From the NCBI GenBank assembly GCA_030263455.1, contig SZOZ01000002.1:248001-312000 (forward strand): 64,000 nt of DNA, in the 5' to 3' direction. A model generated the notes under the pieces. The model was given only the letters and a program-made list of their open reading frames with translations. It did not search any database and had not been told where the DNA came from. This DNA is from Synechococcales cyanobacterium CNB (lineage in GTDB: Bacteria; Planctomycetota; Phycisphaerae; Phycisphaerales; UBA1924). How positions within the stretch are numbered: the first letter of the stretch is position 1; every line of letters begins with the position of its first letter. Position numbers and translations under genes: made by a program. Shown here piece after piece: positions 1 through 6,733 of this stretch.

Positions 1-337
1 GCTCGAGCTTCCGCCTGCTCTCGGGCTTGAGGTCCGCGCGGGACTCCATGAAGAGGACCATCCACTCGCCGAGCGTGCGGCACCGGCGTCCCTTCACGAG
101 TCCGACCGCGGCAAGCTTCTTGTGGAGCCAGTCGTCGATCGACCCCAGCCAGGCAGAGGTCTCGCGGTCGATCGGCTCGCCACGCAGCTGCGCGCCCACG
201 ATGGCCTCGACGCGGAGGCGGACGGACTCGGCGTAGCGCTGCTCGACCTTGCCGAGGTGGATAGTTCGCCGAGCGCCGCCCGGTGCGACGAACTGCACCC
301 TCCGCTTGCCGTCGAGCAGTGTGGTGACGCTCGCCAT
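1..337 (-). CDS. Tyrosine recombinase/integrase of element A, N-terminal part only
   Basis: The window edge cuts this gene, leaving the first 112 residues from the ATG at 337. The visible part is the N-terminal arm and start of the SAM-like core-binding domain. It aligns throughout with the integrase at 33,086-34,678: both start MAS-x-TT, share a LGKVEQRYAES / LGQVAKRYADA stretch, then KLAAVGL, and both reach LKPES-x-RKL at about residue 105. The catalytic domain lies off the window. The ATG overlaps the stop of the upstream 58-aa gene (TGATG), so it is probably translated from the minus-strand replication operon that starts near 3,465. It would excise and integrate the element carrying BREX. 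Confidence 0.85.
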   Translation of the reverse strand, partial: MASVTTLLDGKRRVQFVAPGGARRTIHLGKVEQRYAESVRLRVEAIVGAQLRGEPIDRETSAWLGSIDDWLHKKLAAVGLVKGRRCRTLGEWMVLFMESRADLKPESRRKLE

Positions 338-513
338 CAGCCGATCTCCCCGCGGAACCCGCGGCCCGGACGCGACTTGAGCGGCAGTGGTCGGGGGAGG
401 CAAGGCGTGGCGGAAAGCTGTTTGAAATGGGCGCCCCTGTGCCCGGGGTGGTGCTCGGTTGCTTCGACCTCGGCGGCGATGTCGAGGAGCGTCTGGGTGA
501 GGCGGTCGCTCAT
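337..513 (-). CDS. Small hypothetical protein, 58 aa, coupled between primase and integrase
   Basis: Not recognised. The gene is supported mainly by architecture: its ATG overlaps the primase stop (ATGA at 513-510) and its TGA overlaps the integrase ATG (TGATG at 339-335), so it lies in an unbroken chain of overlapping genes. The first 20 residues (MSDRLTQTLLDIAAEVEATE) look helical and amphipathic. The remainder is rich in Pro, Arg and Gly and looks disordered. An accessory factor for replication or integration is possible, but nothing in the sequence shows it. Element B has no gene at the equivalent place, only an 85-bp gap. Confidence 0.5.
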   Translation of the reverse strand: MSDRLTQTLLDIAAEVEATEHHPGHRGAHFKQLSATPCLPRPLPLKSRPGRGFRGEIG

Positions 514-3044
514 TCCGCCGCCTCCCCGCCCGAGGCGTCTTCGTCCTTGTTTTCGCCAGAGTCGGGCGGAGGCGGACTGACAGAACCGACAGAAGGGCGT
601 GCGGGCGGGCTTCTGTCAGTTCTGGCAGTAGGACTCGGTGGCGTGTGCAGGAGTTTCGCAGCGTCGGACGCGGACAGCCGCGGGTTGATCAGGTACGCCG
701 TTCGGGTTCGACCCGGTGTTTGCTCGCGCACTTCCGCCAGCCAGTCGAGGTCGGCCAGCATGGCCGCGGCCGCCTTGGCCTCGTCAGCGTTCGAGAGGCC
801 GGCCCAGCCGTTGCGGTAGACATCCCGCAGCGCGAAGCCGGTCTTCACGTCCCCGGAGATGATCCTGAGGGCGAGCGCCCGCCCGGAGCCGAGATCGGCG
901 TGGACAGCCTGCGCGTAGATGCGCTGGGCGTGCGTTTCCAGGTACCGAGCCCAGTTCACGGCGCACCGAAGCGCTTCCACGCCCACAGACCCCGACTGCC
1001 CCGTCGTCAGATGCACGAGCAGCGCCATCGACGGCACGAGGCTGCGGTACTTCGCGAGGTGACTCTCCAGCGCAGGGTGTAGCTCGCCGGACCGAACCCG
1101 TTGCTCCAGCGTATGGCGAAAGGCGTCGAACCCCTCCTGCGCCGCTCCATCGAAGCGGAGGAACGGGATGCCTCCGGGGTCCAGGGGGTCTGAGTCCGCG
1201 AACAGCAGCGTGGGTTCGAGATTCGCAAGGCCCTCGTACACGCGGAACGCCGCGGTCCGTGCGTCGCTGTCCGGCCAACGGTCGACGTTGACCCACTCGG
1301 TCGCAACATCGGGCCAGACCGCGAGCTGAAAGCGCTGGATCAGTCCGTCGTCGCCGCGCCCCTCCCTCGCGGCTGCGCGAAGGTACTCCCCGAGGGGGCC
1401 GGGCTGGATGCCGCCGATGATCGAGACGGTCGCGGCCTCGATGTCGATCGTCCCGCGTCCGATCCGGTCGAACGTGAAGCGGCCGGTGCCGTTCCATGCT
1501 TCGAGGTAGAAGGCGCGCGCGCCCTCCTGGCCCTCCCTGTCGAGCGACCTGAGCAGCCCGACGAGTTCGTCCCGATAGACGAGAACGCCCGAGGGGTTCT
1601 GATTGAGGATGACGCCGAGTTTCTCGACGGTCGAATCGTTGACAAGATATCGGAGCCGGACCGGTCCGCTCTCGTCATCGTCCTCTATGGACTCGAGCGC
1701 GATGCGCCGAGCCTCCAACTCGTCGTGCGCCTTCAGGGCTTTCTTTATGTCCTGTTCCGCAGCTTTCGACTTCACCTTGCCAAGCAACTGCGCCGCCGCG
1801 TGCTCGTTGACCTTGCGGTCGTACTCCTGCTTGGCCGCGATCTCGAGACGATGAAGCGGCTTGAGAGGCTCCTGGATCGCGGGCGTCTTCATCACACCGG
1901 GCCGGCCGATGGCCGCGCCCCAGAGATTGGGGACGACGGTCCAATCGTCGCGCCGCTTCGGTCGGATGCCGATCCGTCGGCCCACGACTCCGGCCAGCCC
2001 CACCATCGCGCCGACCGCTGGGAAGTCGATCGGGCACTGCACGCGCTCCGCGATGTCGATGATCCACGGACGCAGTGCCGCGGGGAGCCAATCGGCGTCG
2101 AACGACATCACGGGCGGGAGGGCGCTCGGCAGCGGCTTCGGCTCCGGCCATGAATCCGGCGCGCTCATCGGTAGGGCACCGCCACAGCCGACAGAAGCGC
2201 CCGGCGGGTAGCGCGAGACGCTGTGTGCAATGCGCTCCACCTCGGTGTCGTCGAGCGGCGGCGAACACCGCGCCCTGTTCTCGGCGTCCAACGCGCTGCG
2301 GATCGCATCATGACCCAGCCCGCATCGGCGAAGCGCTCCCGCAATCGACGTGAGCGTCGTATTGCGTTGACCTGCGAGAATCGGTCCACTACCCGCTACC
2401 TCGGGAGCCATGCCGGTCCTCTTCGGCGCACCCTCCAGGCACAGGTCCAGCAGCCACTGCGGCACTTCTGCGAGCGCGATGTCATCCGGCCCGCGCGCTT
2501 CCGCCCAGGTGTACCGCCGCCCACTCTCGTGAAGACTCGGCGCAACGACGATGTACCCGCCGTCGGCCTTGAGGTCGAGGCCAGGGCGGAAGCCGCTGCG
2601 GCACCCGATGCGGACGCCCGGATGACGAAACACGAAGTGCCGACCCCCACCTCCCGTACTTTGCTCGACGGTCGCGGGAATCGGCCCGAAGCGGGACTCA
2701 AGGTCCGCCAGCGTGGCGTCGCCGGCGTTGCGGGGATCGACGTCGAGCACGACGATCCCGTTCGCCTCGCCGGTCGGAACGCCGATGTTCGGTTCAGGCG
2801 ACACGTCGAACCAGGACGCGATCGCGTCGAGATCACGCGTGGCGTCCTTGAAGCCGTGCGCGGTGCGCGGGTGCTTGCCGATGTGCTCGCAGGTTGCGAT
2901 CCCGCACGAGCAACTCGGAGTCGCCGAGCCGTCCGACCAGATCGGGCTGTACACCGGGAAGACCGTCCAGCCCATATTCGCGGCGAGGTCGAGCGCCGCG
3001 TGGCGGCAGAGCGCGGCTGCGGCTGGGCGATGCGGAGGGATCAC
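510..3044 (-). CDS. Bifunctional primase-polymerase with DUF3987 helicase-like domain
   Basis: An 844-aa replication protein. The start is a GTG at 3,044 that overlaps the stop of the upstream HTH gene (GTGA). A short Cys/His cluster (CSCGIATCEHIGKH, about residues 40-55) precedes an archaeo-eukaryotic prim-pol domain with the metal motif VLDVDPRNAG and the typical STGGGGRHFVFR. A primase C-terminal segment (GQRNTTLTSIAGALRR) follows near residue 215. The second half is DUF3987-like, with a Walker A-like GRPGVMKTPA and, further on, YRDELVGLLRSLD. Such proteins prime and unwind DNA for plasmids, phages and integrative elements. Element B has a primase of different type in the same slot, so the slot is conserved but the enzyme is not. 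Confidence 0.85.
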   Translation of the reverse strand: MIPPHRPAAAALCRHAALDLAANMGWTVFPVYSPIWSDGSATPSCSCGIATCEHIGKHPRTAHGFKDATRDLDAIASWFDVSPEPNIGVPTGEANGIVVLDVDPRNAGDATLADLESRFGPIPATVEQSTGGGGRHFVFRHPGVRIGCRSGFRPGLDLKADGGYIVVAPSLHESGRRYTWAEARGPDDIALAEVPQWLLDLCLEGAPKRTGMAPEVAGSGPILAGQRNTTLTSIAGALRRCGLGHDAIRSALDAENRARCSPPLDDTEVERIAHSVSRYPPGASVGCGGALPMSAPDSWPEPKPLPSALPPVMSFDADWLPAALRPWIIDIAERVQCPIDFPAVGAMVGLAGVVGRRIGIRPKRRDDWTVVPNLWGAAIGRPGVMKTPAIQEPLKPLHRLEIAAKQEYDRKVNEHAAAQLLGKVKSKAAEQDIKKALKAHDELEARRIALESIEDDDESGPVRLRYLVNDSTVEKLGVILNQNPSGVLVYRDELVGLLRSLDREGQEGARAFYLEAWNGTGRFTFDRIGRGTIDIEAATVSIIGGIQPGPLGEYLRAAAREGRGDDGLIQRFQLAVWPDVATEWVNVDRWPDSDARTAAFRVYEGLANLEPTLLFADSDPLDPGGIPFLRFDGAAQEGFDAFRHTLEQRVRSGELHPALESHLAKYRSLVPSMALLVHLTTGQSGSVGVEALRCAVNWARYLETHAQRIYAQAVHADLGSGRALALRIISGDVKTGFALRDVYRNGWAGLSNADEAKAAAAMLADLDWLAEVREQTPGRTRTAYLINPRLSASDAAKLLHTPPSPTARTDRSPPARPSVGSVSPPPPDSGENKDEDASGGEAAE

Positions 3045-3256
3045 CGCCCCCCCTCCGCGCGGTCGGCGAGCCACTTGCGCAGCGCGTCGATCGGCACAAC
3101 GACGCGCCGGCCAATTCTGGTGAAGGGGAACTCCTTCGCAGCGATCAACTGCTGGAGCTTGCGGCGCGACAGTCCCACTGCCTCGGCGGTTTCGTCGAGA
3201 CTGAGCGCGAGGCGCTCGATGTGGGGGCGCTGGTGGGGGCTGGTGGAGTTTTCCAT
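3041..3256 (-). CDS. AlpA/excisionase-type helix-turn-helix protein
   Basis: A 71-aa single-domain DNA-binding protein. Residues about 17-60 form a winged-helix excisionase fold: LSLDETAEAVGLSRRKLQQL is the HTH and FPFTRIGRRVVVPIDALRKWL the wing and last helix. The ATG overlaps the stop of the gene before it (TGATG at 3,258-3,254) and the TGA overlaps the GTG of the primase. Proteins of this kind act as recombination directionality factors or as local activators. Its place beside the primase and integrase fits control of excision or replication of element A. Confidence 0.8.
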   Translation of the reverse strand: MENSTSPHQRPHIERLALSLDETAEAVGLSRRKLQQLIAAKEFPFTRIGRRVVVPIDALRKWLADRAEGGR

Positions 3257-3465
3257 CAATCCACCCCCCGCCCGAGAGCGTGCCGCATCCGCTCCAACTC
3301 CCGGCCGATCCGGTGGACGTCGGTCTCCGAGAACACGCGAGCATGGCCAGCCCATGCAACGGGCTTGATGCCGCGGCTGCGGATGACGTACTCCACGCGG
3401 TGGACAGGCTGCCCGAACCGGCGGGCGATGACCCCGACCGTCGGGGCGAACTGGCTGTCGTTCAT
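3256..3465 (-). CDS. Small MerR/excisionase-like DNA-binding protein
   Basis: A 69-aa protein and the first gene of the minus-strand replication operon. PTVGVIARRFGQPVHRVEYVIRSRGIKP reads as an HTH with its recognition helix, followed by a wing (VAWAGHARVFSETDVHRI), as in MerR-type excisionases. A strong Shine-Dalgarno (AAGGAGG) lies 6 nt before the ATG, and its 5' half is inside a long inverted repeat (3,473-3,506) that could hide it. Upstream stands an array of three palindromes (3,512-3,572). Both point to tight control of this operon. The target of the protein is unknown. Confidence 0.7.
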   Translation of the reverse strand: MNDSQFAPTVGVIARRFGQPVHRVEYVIRSRGIKPVAWAGHARVFSETDVHRIGRELERMRHALGRGVD

Positions 3466-3472
3466 GCTGCCT

Positions 3473-3506
3473 CCTTACAGATGCGGGGTATGTCGCATCC
3501 GTAAGG
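3473..3506 (-). promoter_or_regulatory. Perfect inverted repeat masking the Shine-Dalgarno of the replication operon
   Basis: On the transcript strand CCTTAC-G-GATGCG pairs with CGCATC-T-GTAAGG around an 8-nt loop, with one opposed pair unmatched. GTAAGG of the 3' arm is the first half of the AAGGAGG Shine-Dalgarno for the ATG at 3,465. The stem can extend outwards through a few more pairs over the rest of it. If it folds in the mRNA it would block initiation. The same DNA could instead be a protein-binding palindrome. Confidence 0.6.
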
Positions 3507-3511
3507 AAGGC

Positions 3512-3572
3512 GGGACAAAGTGTGTCCCGTTGCGGGACATTTCGTGTCCCGGATCGGGACAAAGACTGTCCG
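3512..3572. promoter_or_regulatory. Array of three 17-bp palindromes spaced exactly 22 bp apart
   Basis: GGGACA-N5-TGTCCC occurs at 3,512-3,528 and 3,534-3,550, with a third copy at 3,556-3,572 (last half-site TGTCCG). Start-to-start spacing is 22 bp both times, about two helical turns, so dimers would sit on one face of the DNA. A lone TGTCCC half-site follows at 3,581. The array lies upstream of the replication operon and directly after the stop of the gene at 3,573-5,111. It looks like an operator for cooperative binding by an element regulator. Replication iterons are the alternative. Confidence 0.75.
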
Positions 3573-5111
3573 TCAGGTCATGTCCCAGTCAATCGGCTCG
3601 GACGGTGCATAGGCAAAGGCCGCTCCATCCATTCGCACAACGGACTCGAGGTGTTCGGCCAGCCTTGGCATGCGGGCGTTCCGGATCGCCTTGTACGCTC
3701 GCGTCAGGGAAGTGCTGACCCGCTGACGGGCTCGGTCGCGGTCGGTGCCGCCGAGCTGCCTCGGCCTGCCTCCGAGCCCCACTCCGCTCGTCAGCTCGCT
3801 GACGACGCTCTGCTCCTCCGCGAGGTCGTTGGCCCGCAGCGACTCCGCCCGCTCATGGTCCCCGTCCGCCTCCGCCTCCTCGATGTCGCTCAAGATCTCG
3901 GCGATGTTCTCCTCCGCCTCCTTCAAGCGTTGCCTCGATTGAGGATCGTGGACGGGGTCCGCGCCGGCGTCCTCCCGGGTATCGCCCCCAGACAGGTCGA
4001 AGGCCTCGACGAACTTGCCAGGCCTGGAGAGGAGTTCCGCGAGGCGCTTCATCCCGGTGCTGTTCTTGACGTGGGCCGCTTCGTCCCCGAACCGGAGGTC
4101 CCAAAAGTCGCCCCTGAGGCTGAACTTGTAGCTCGGCGGAGGGGAACTCGGCTTGCTCGCAGGCGCGGACCGCGCTTCCGTGCGATCGGCGATCTCCTGG
4201 GCTGAGTCGGCTCGCCGGAGGTGCCGGGCCACGACGGCCTTGCCTCGCTCGCTGATCCGGATTTCCGCCGGGTGGCTCCGGCTGCTGCGATCCCGCCTCG
4301 CGAGGATCCGCTCCCAGGTTCCCGCTATCTCCGGCTTGGCGATGGGCGAGAACCATGCTGACCGACTGGGTGTCCACGGCTCGGGGCTCCGATTCTGCAT
4401 GACGACGTACCGAGCCTCGACGAGCCCGCGGTCGTCGAGGCAGCGCAAGGCGTCGGCATCGATGTCCTGCGGCAACTCGTCCACTCCCCAGAACTCGCGC
4501 TCGCCTAGCTGGAGCAGCGCCCGCGCCTCCATCGCGTCCAGCACACCCAAATCGCCGGGGAGAGCGTGGTTGTGCACTTCGATGGGGTCGGCCATGACGC
4601 GTCCGATTGCCACGACCTGGTCGAGCCTACGGCCGAGCCGGTTGACGAACCCCCCGATAGCCTCACTTATGCCTTGGTCGGGCCAGGGCAGGTCGGACAT
4701 ATACGCGTCGTCCGGCTGGCCGCGGTAGGGACAGGATGCCAGGCCGCGGACTTCGTCCGCAACCTCAACGGTCCAACGCTCCTGAGCTGGCTTGGTTCGA
4801 TCGTCCGTCCACGTCGACGCGGCCGGTAGGGCATGGATGACATGTCGAGCCTGCTCGCGCAATGAGCGTGTAAGACCGATCGCCTTGGTCGCCGGGTCGC
4901 AATGGCGTTCCTTGAGGAGCCGCTCCTGTTCGTCCCGGAGGGACCCAGGCGGGCTTAGCGGGAACCGACCCCGCCGCAATACCTCGGATAGTTCGCCCCG
5001 GGCGTCGGCAGCCTCGAGCCGCCGAACCTCCTTTCGCAGCGTGTCCGCGACGGTGACGAGATCCTGGAGCGTGTCCGCGAGGACCGAGATCGGGGTGGGC
5101 AGGGCGGTCAT
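3573..5111 (-). CDS. Putative transcriptional regulator divergent from BREX
   Basis: A 512-aa soluble protein. The N-terminal part is helical and unrecognised. The C-terminal third has a module I know from actinobacterial and myxobacterial regulators: a W/F-x-LRF-x-G-like strand (FWDLRFGDEAAHVKNSTGMK) leading into LAELLSRPGKFVEAFDLSG, then an acidic coiled coil (RQRLKEAEENIAEILSDIEE) and a terminal RQRVSTSLTRAYKAIR segment that may bind DNA. The ATG at 5,111 has GGTGA upstream; a GTG at 5,234 would add a Gly-rich extension. It is divergent from brxA and shares a promoter palindrome with it, so control of BREX, the role WYL-type regulators play elsewhere, is the natural guess. Confidence 0.6.
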   Translation of the reverse strand: MTALPTPISVLADTLQDLVTVADTLRKEVRRLEAADARGELSEVLRRGRFPLSPPGSLRDEQERLLKERHCDPATKAIGLTRSLREQARHVIHALPAASTWTDDRTKPAQERWTVEVADEVRGLASCPYRGQPDDAYMSDLPWPDQGISEAIGGFVNRLGRRLDQVVAIGRVMADPIEVHNHALPGDLGVLDAMEARALLQLGEREFWGVDELPQDIDADALRCLDDRGLVEARYVVMQNRSPEPWTPSRSAWFSPIAKPEIAGTWERILARRDRSSRSHPAEIRISERGKAVVARHLRRADSAQEIADRTEARSAPASKPSSPPPSYKFSLRGDFWDLRFGDEAAHVKNSTGMKRLAELLSRPGKFVEAFDLSGGDTREDAGADPVHDPQSRQRLKEAEENIAEILSDIEEAEADGDHERAESLRANDLAEEQSVVSELTSGVGLGGRPRQLGGTDRDRARQRVSTSLTRAYKAIRNARMPRLAEHLESVVRMDGAAFAYAPSEPIDWDMT

Positions 5112-5282
5112 CCGTTCACCCGTGGGCGCGCCGTCCTGAGGCGTGCGGACAAGCATACCGAATGTCCCCTGACCGGACCCGCGCCCCCCGCTGGTCAATG
5201 TGAACCAGCCCCCGCAGGTGCCCCCCGGCGGCACTCTCCAGCCCGGAAAAATCGCAAACCCATTCAGATGCCGAACCTCATC

Positions 5283-5310
5283 AGTCTAAAGTGGCATCAA
5301 TGGCCGGCAA
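5283..5310 (-). promoter_or_regulatory. Predicted promoter for the BREX-divergent regulator
   Basis: On the minus strand TTGCCG (5,310-5,305) and TAGACT (5,288-5,283) are separated by 16 bp, a fair match to a housekeeping promoter. The -35 lies inside the palindrome at 5,303-5,320, so whatever binds there would block it. The predicted transcript starts near 5,276, giving a leader of about 165 nt before the ATG at 5,111. Confidence 0.45.
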
Positions 5311-5320
5311 ACTTGCCGGC
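5303..5320. promoter_or_regulatory. Palindromic operator between the regulator gene and brxA
   Basis: GCCGGCAA-AC-TTGCCGGC is a perfect inverted repeat with 8-bp arms. It overlaps the -35 of the leftward regulator promoter and lies 30 bp upstream of the proposed brxA -10. A protein bound here could control both directions. The product of the divergent gene is the first candidate. Confidence 0.6.
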
Positions 5321-5349
5321 GGAATATGTTGTTTTCTCTCTGGATGTGC

Positions 5350-5355
5350 TATCAT
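5350..5355 (+). promoter_or_regulatory. -10 element for the BREX operon, probably leaderless
   Basis: TATCAT ends 6 nt before the brxA ATG at 5,362 and no Shine-Dalgarno precedes that ATG. Transcription would then begin at or within a base of the start codon. A weak -35 (TGTTGT or TTGTTT near 5,327-5,334) lies upstream. The same spacing recurs before abiEi, the SIR2 gene and the gene at 21,043. Confidence 0.4.
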
Positions 5356-5361
5356 GTCCCC

Positions 5362-6186
5362 ATGTCCACCAGCGTCGCCGAACTGACCCCCCTCCTCCGG
5401 CTGACCGAATCGCCGGCCGCCACCGGCTTCGGCTTCCGGTTCGGCGACCGCGGCACCCACACGAGCCGGACCCTGATGCTGGATGAACTGGAGACCGTGC
5501 TGTCCAGCACGCCTCCCAACGCCGGGCGCAACGCATACGCCCACTCCATCATCCACGAGAATGTCACCGACAAGCGAACGGCCGCCACGCGTTGTCTCAC
5601 GAACCAGCGTCTCGGAGAGCTCTACGCCCTCGACCCGGCCGTCCCTCTCTTCCGCGTGCTGCGCCGATGCTGGGCGACTGACAAGGCCGGCCATCCGTTG
5701 CTGGCGCTCCTGTGCACGCTCGCCCGCGATCCGCTTCTTCGCGCAACGGCCCCGCCGGTGTTGGCGCTGCGCCCCGGCGAGGAGCTGTCGCGACAGGCCA
5801 TGACGGAGGCGGTCATCATCGCGGTCGGCGATCGCCTCAATGACAACATCATCGACAAGGTAGTGCGCAACGCCTCTTCCACATGGACACAAGCCGGTCA
5901 CCTCCAGGGGCGCGTGCGCAAGATCCGCCGCCGCGTCGATCCGACCCCATTGTCCGCCGCGTATGCCCTGCTGCTCGGGTACCTCCTCGGTCTGCGCGGT
6001 CAGCGCCTCTTCACGACGCTCTGGGCGAGGACGCTCGATCGCAGCACGGATGAGATCGTCTTCCTCGCCATGGATGCCAAGCGCCTCGGGTTCCTGGACC
6101 TGAAGCACGCCGGCACGGTCATCGACATCGGCTTCGGTCCAGTCCTCACACCGGATGAACTGAGGGAGTGCCATGGGACGAGTTGA
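5362..6186 (+). CDS. brxA: BrxA-position protein of the type 1 BREX system
   Basis: A 274-aa soluble protein and the first gene of the BREX operon. BrxA (DUF1819) is a small DNA-binding component of type 1 BREX, which marks host DNA by methylation and blocks phage replication. I assign it by position: brxB follows directly with a 14-nt overlap. This protein is longer than the usual BrxA of about 200 aa and I cannot recognise DUF1819 motifs by eye. It has an N-terminal segment with LMLDELETVLSSTP and an Arg-rich helix (GRVRKIRRRVDPTPLSAAYA) near residue 190. The ATG at 5,362 is preferred to one at 5,326 because homology-like sequence begins there and a -10 lies 6 nt before it. Confidence 0.65.
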   Translation: MSTSVAELTPLLRLTESPAATGFGFRFGDRGTHTSRTLMLDELETVLSSTPPNAGRNAYAHSIIHENVTDKRTAATRCLTNQRLGELYALDPAVPLFRVLRRCWATDKAGHPLLALLCTLARDPLLRATAPPVLALRPGEELSRQAMTEAVIIAVGDRLNDNIIDKVVRNASSTWTQAGHLQGRVRKIRRRVDPTPLSAAYALLLGYLLGLRGQRLFTTLWARTLDRSTDEIVFLAMDAKRLGFLDLKHAGTVIDIGFGPVLTPDELRECHGTS

Positions 6187-6733
6187 AGACCTCGCCGAGC
6201 TCTACGAGCGTCACATCGCCGCCCCGTGGCAGCGCAATCTCGCCGGTGCGCAGAAGGCGATCTTCGTCGTCTACCCGAAGGAGGACGAGCGAAAGCTACG
6301 CGCGAAGCGCCGCGAGTTCGAAGTGCGCACGAAGGAAGCCGGCCATGGCTGGCGGGAGTTCGATCTGACGCCGCTCTTCGCCGAGTGGATGAGTCGCGAC
6401 GAGTACCGTGACGCCTACTTCGACTGCCCCGAAGATCTGGAGATGAAGCTCGATGGCGAGTTCGTCACCGAGGTCGCCAACCAGCTTCAGGCCGTTCTCA
6501 CCGCCGACGACGTGGACGAGAACACCGTCGTCGGCGTATTCGGCGCCGCGTCGCTCTACGGCTTCTGCCGTGTGTCACTCGTTCTAAAGAGGATCGAAGC
6601 GGACGTCCGGGGACGGCTCGTGCTCTTCTTCCCCGGAGAGTACGACCAGAACAACTACAGGCTCCTCGATGCGCGCGATGGATGGAACTACCTCGCCGTG
6701 CCCATCACGCTCCACCAGGGAGAGGACAGATGA
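6173..6733 (+). CDS. brxB: BREX protein BrxB (DUF1788)
   Basis: A 186-aa protein with the DUF1788 signature near its end: GRLVLFFPGEYDQNNYRLLD followed by ARDGWNYLAVPI. BrxB is a core component of type 1 BREX and is needed for defence in characterised systems, though its biochemistry is unsettled. The start overlaps brxA by 14 nt behind a GAGGGAG ribosome site. The stop shares ATGA with the brxC start, so brxA-brxB-brxC are translationally coupled. Length and position are as expected. Confidence 0.93.
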   Translation: MGRVEDLAELYERHIAAPWQRNLAGAQKAIFVVYPKEDERKLRAKRREFEVRTKEAGHGWREFDLTPLFAEWMSRDEYRDAYFDCPEDLEMKLDGEFVTEVANQLQAVLTADDVDENTVVGVFGAASLYGFCRVSLVLKRIEADVRGRLVLFFPGEYDQNNYRLLDARDGWNYLAVPITLHQGEDR

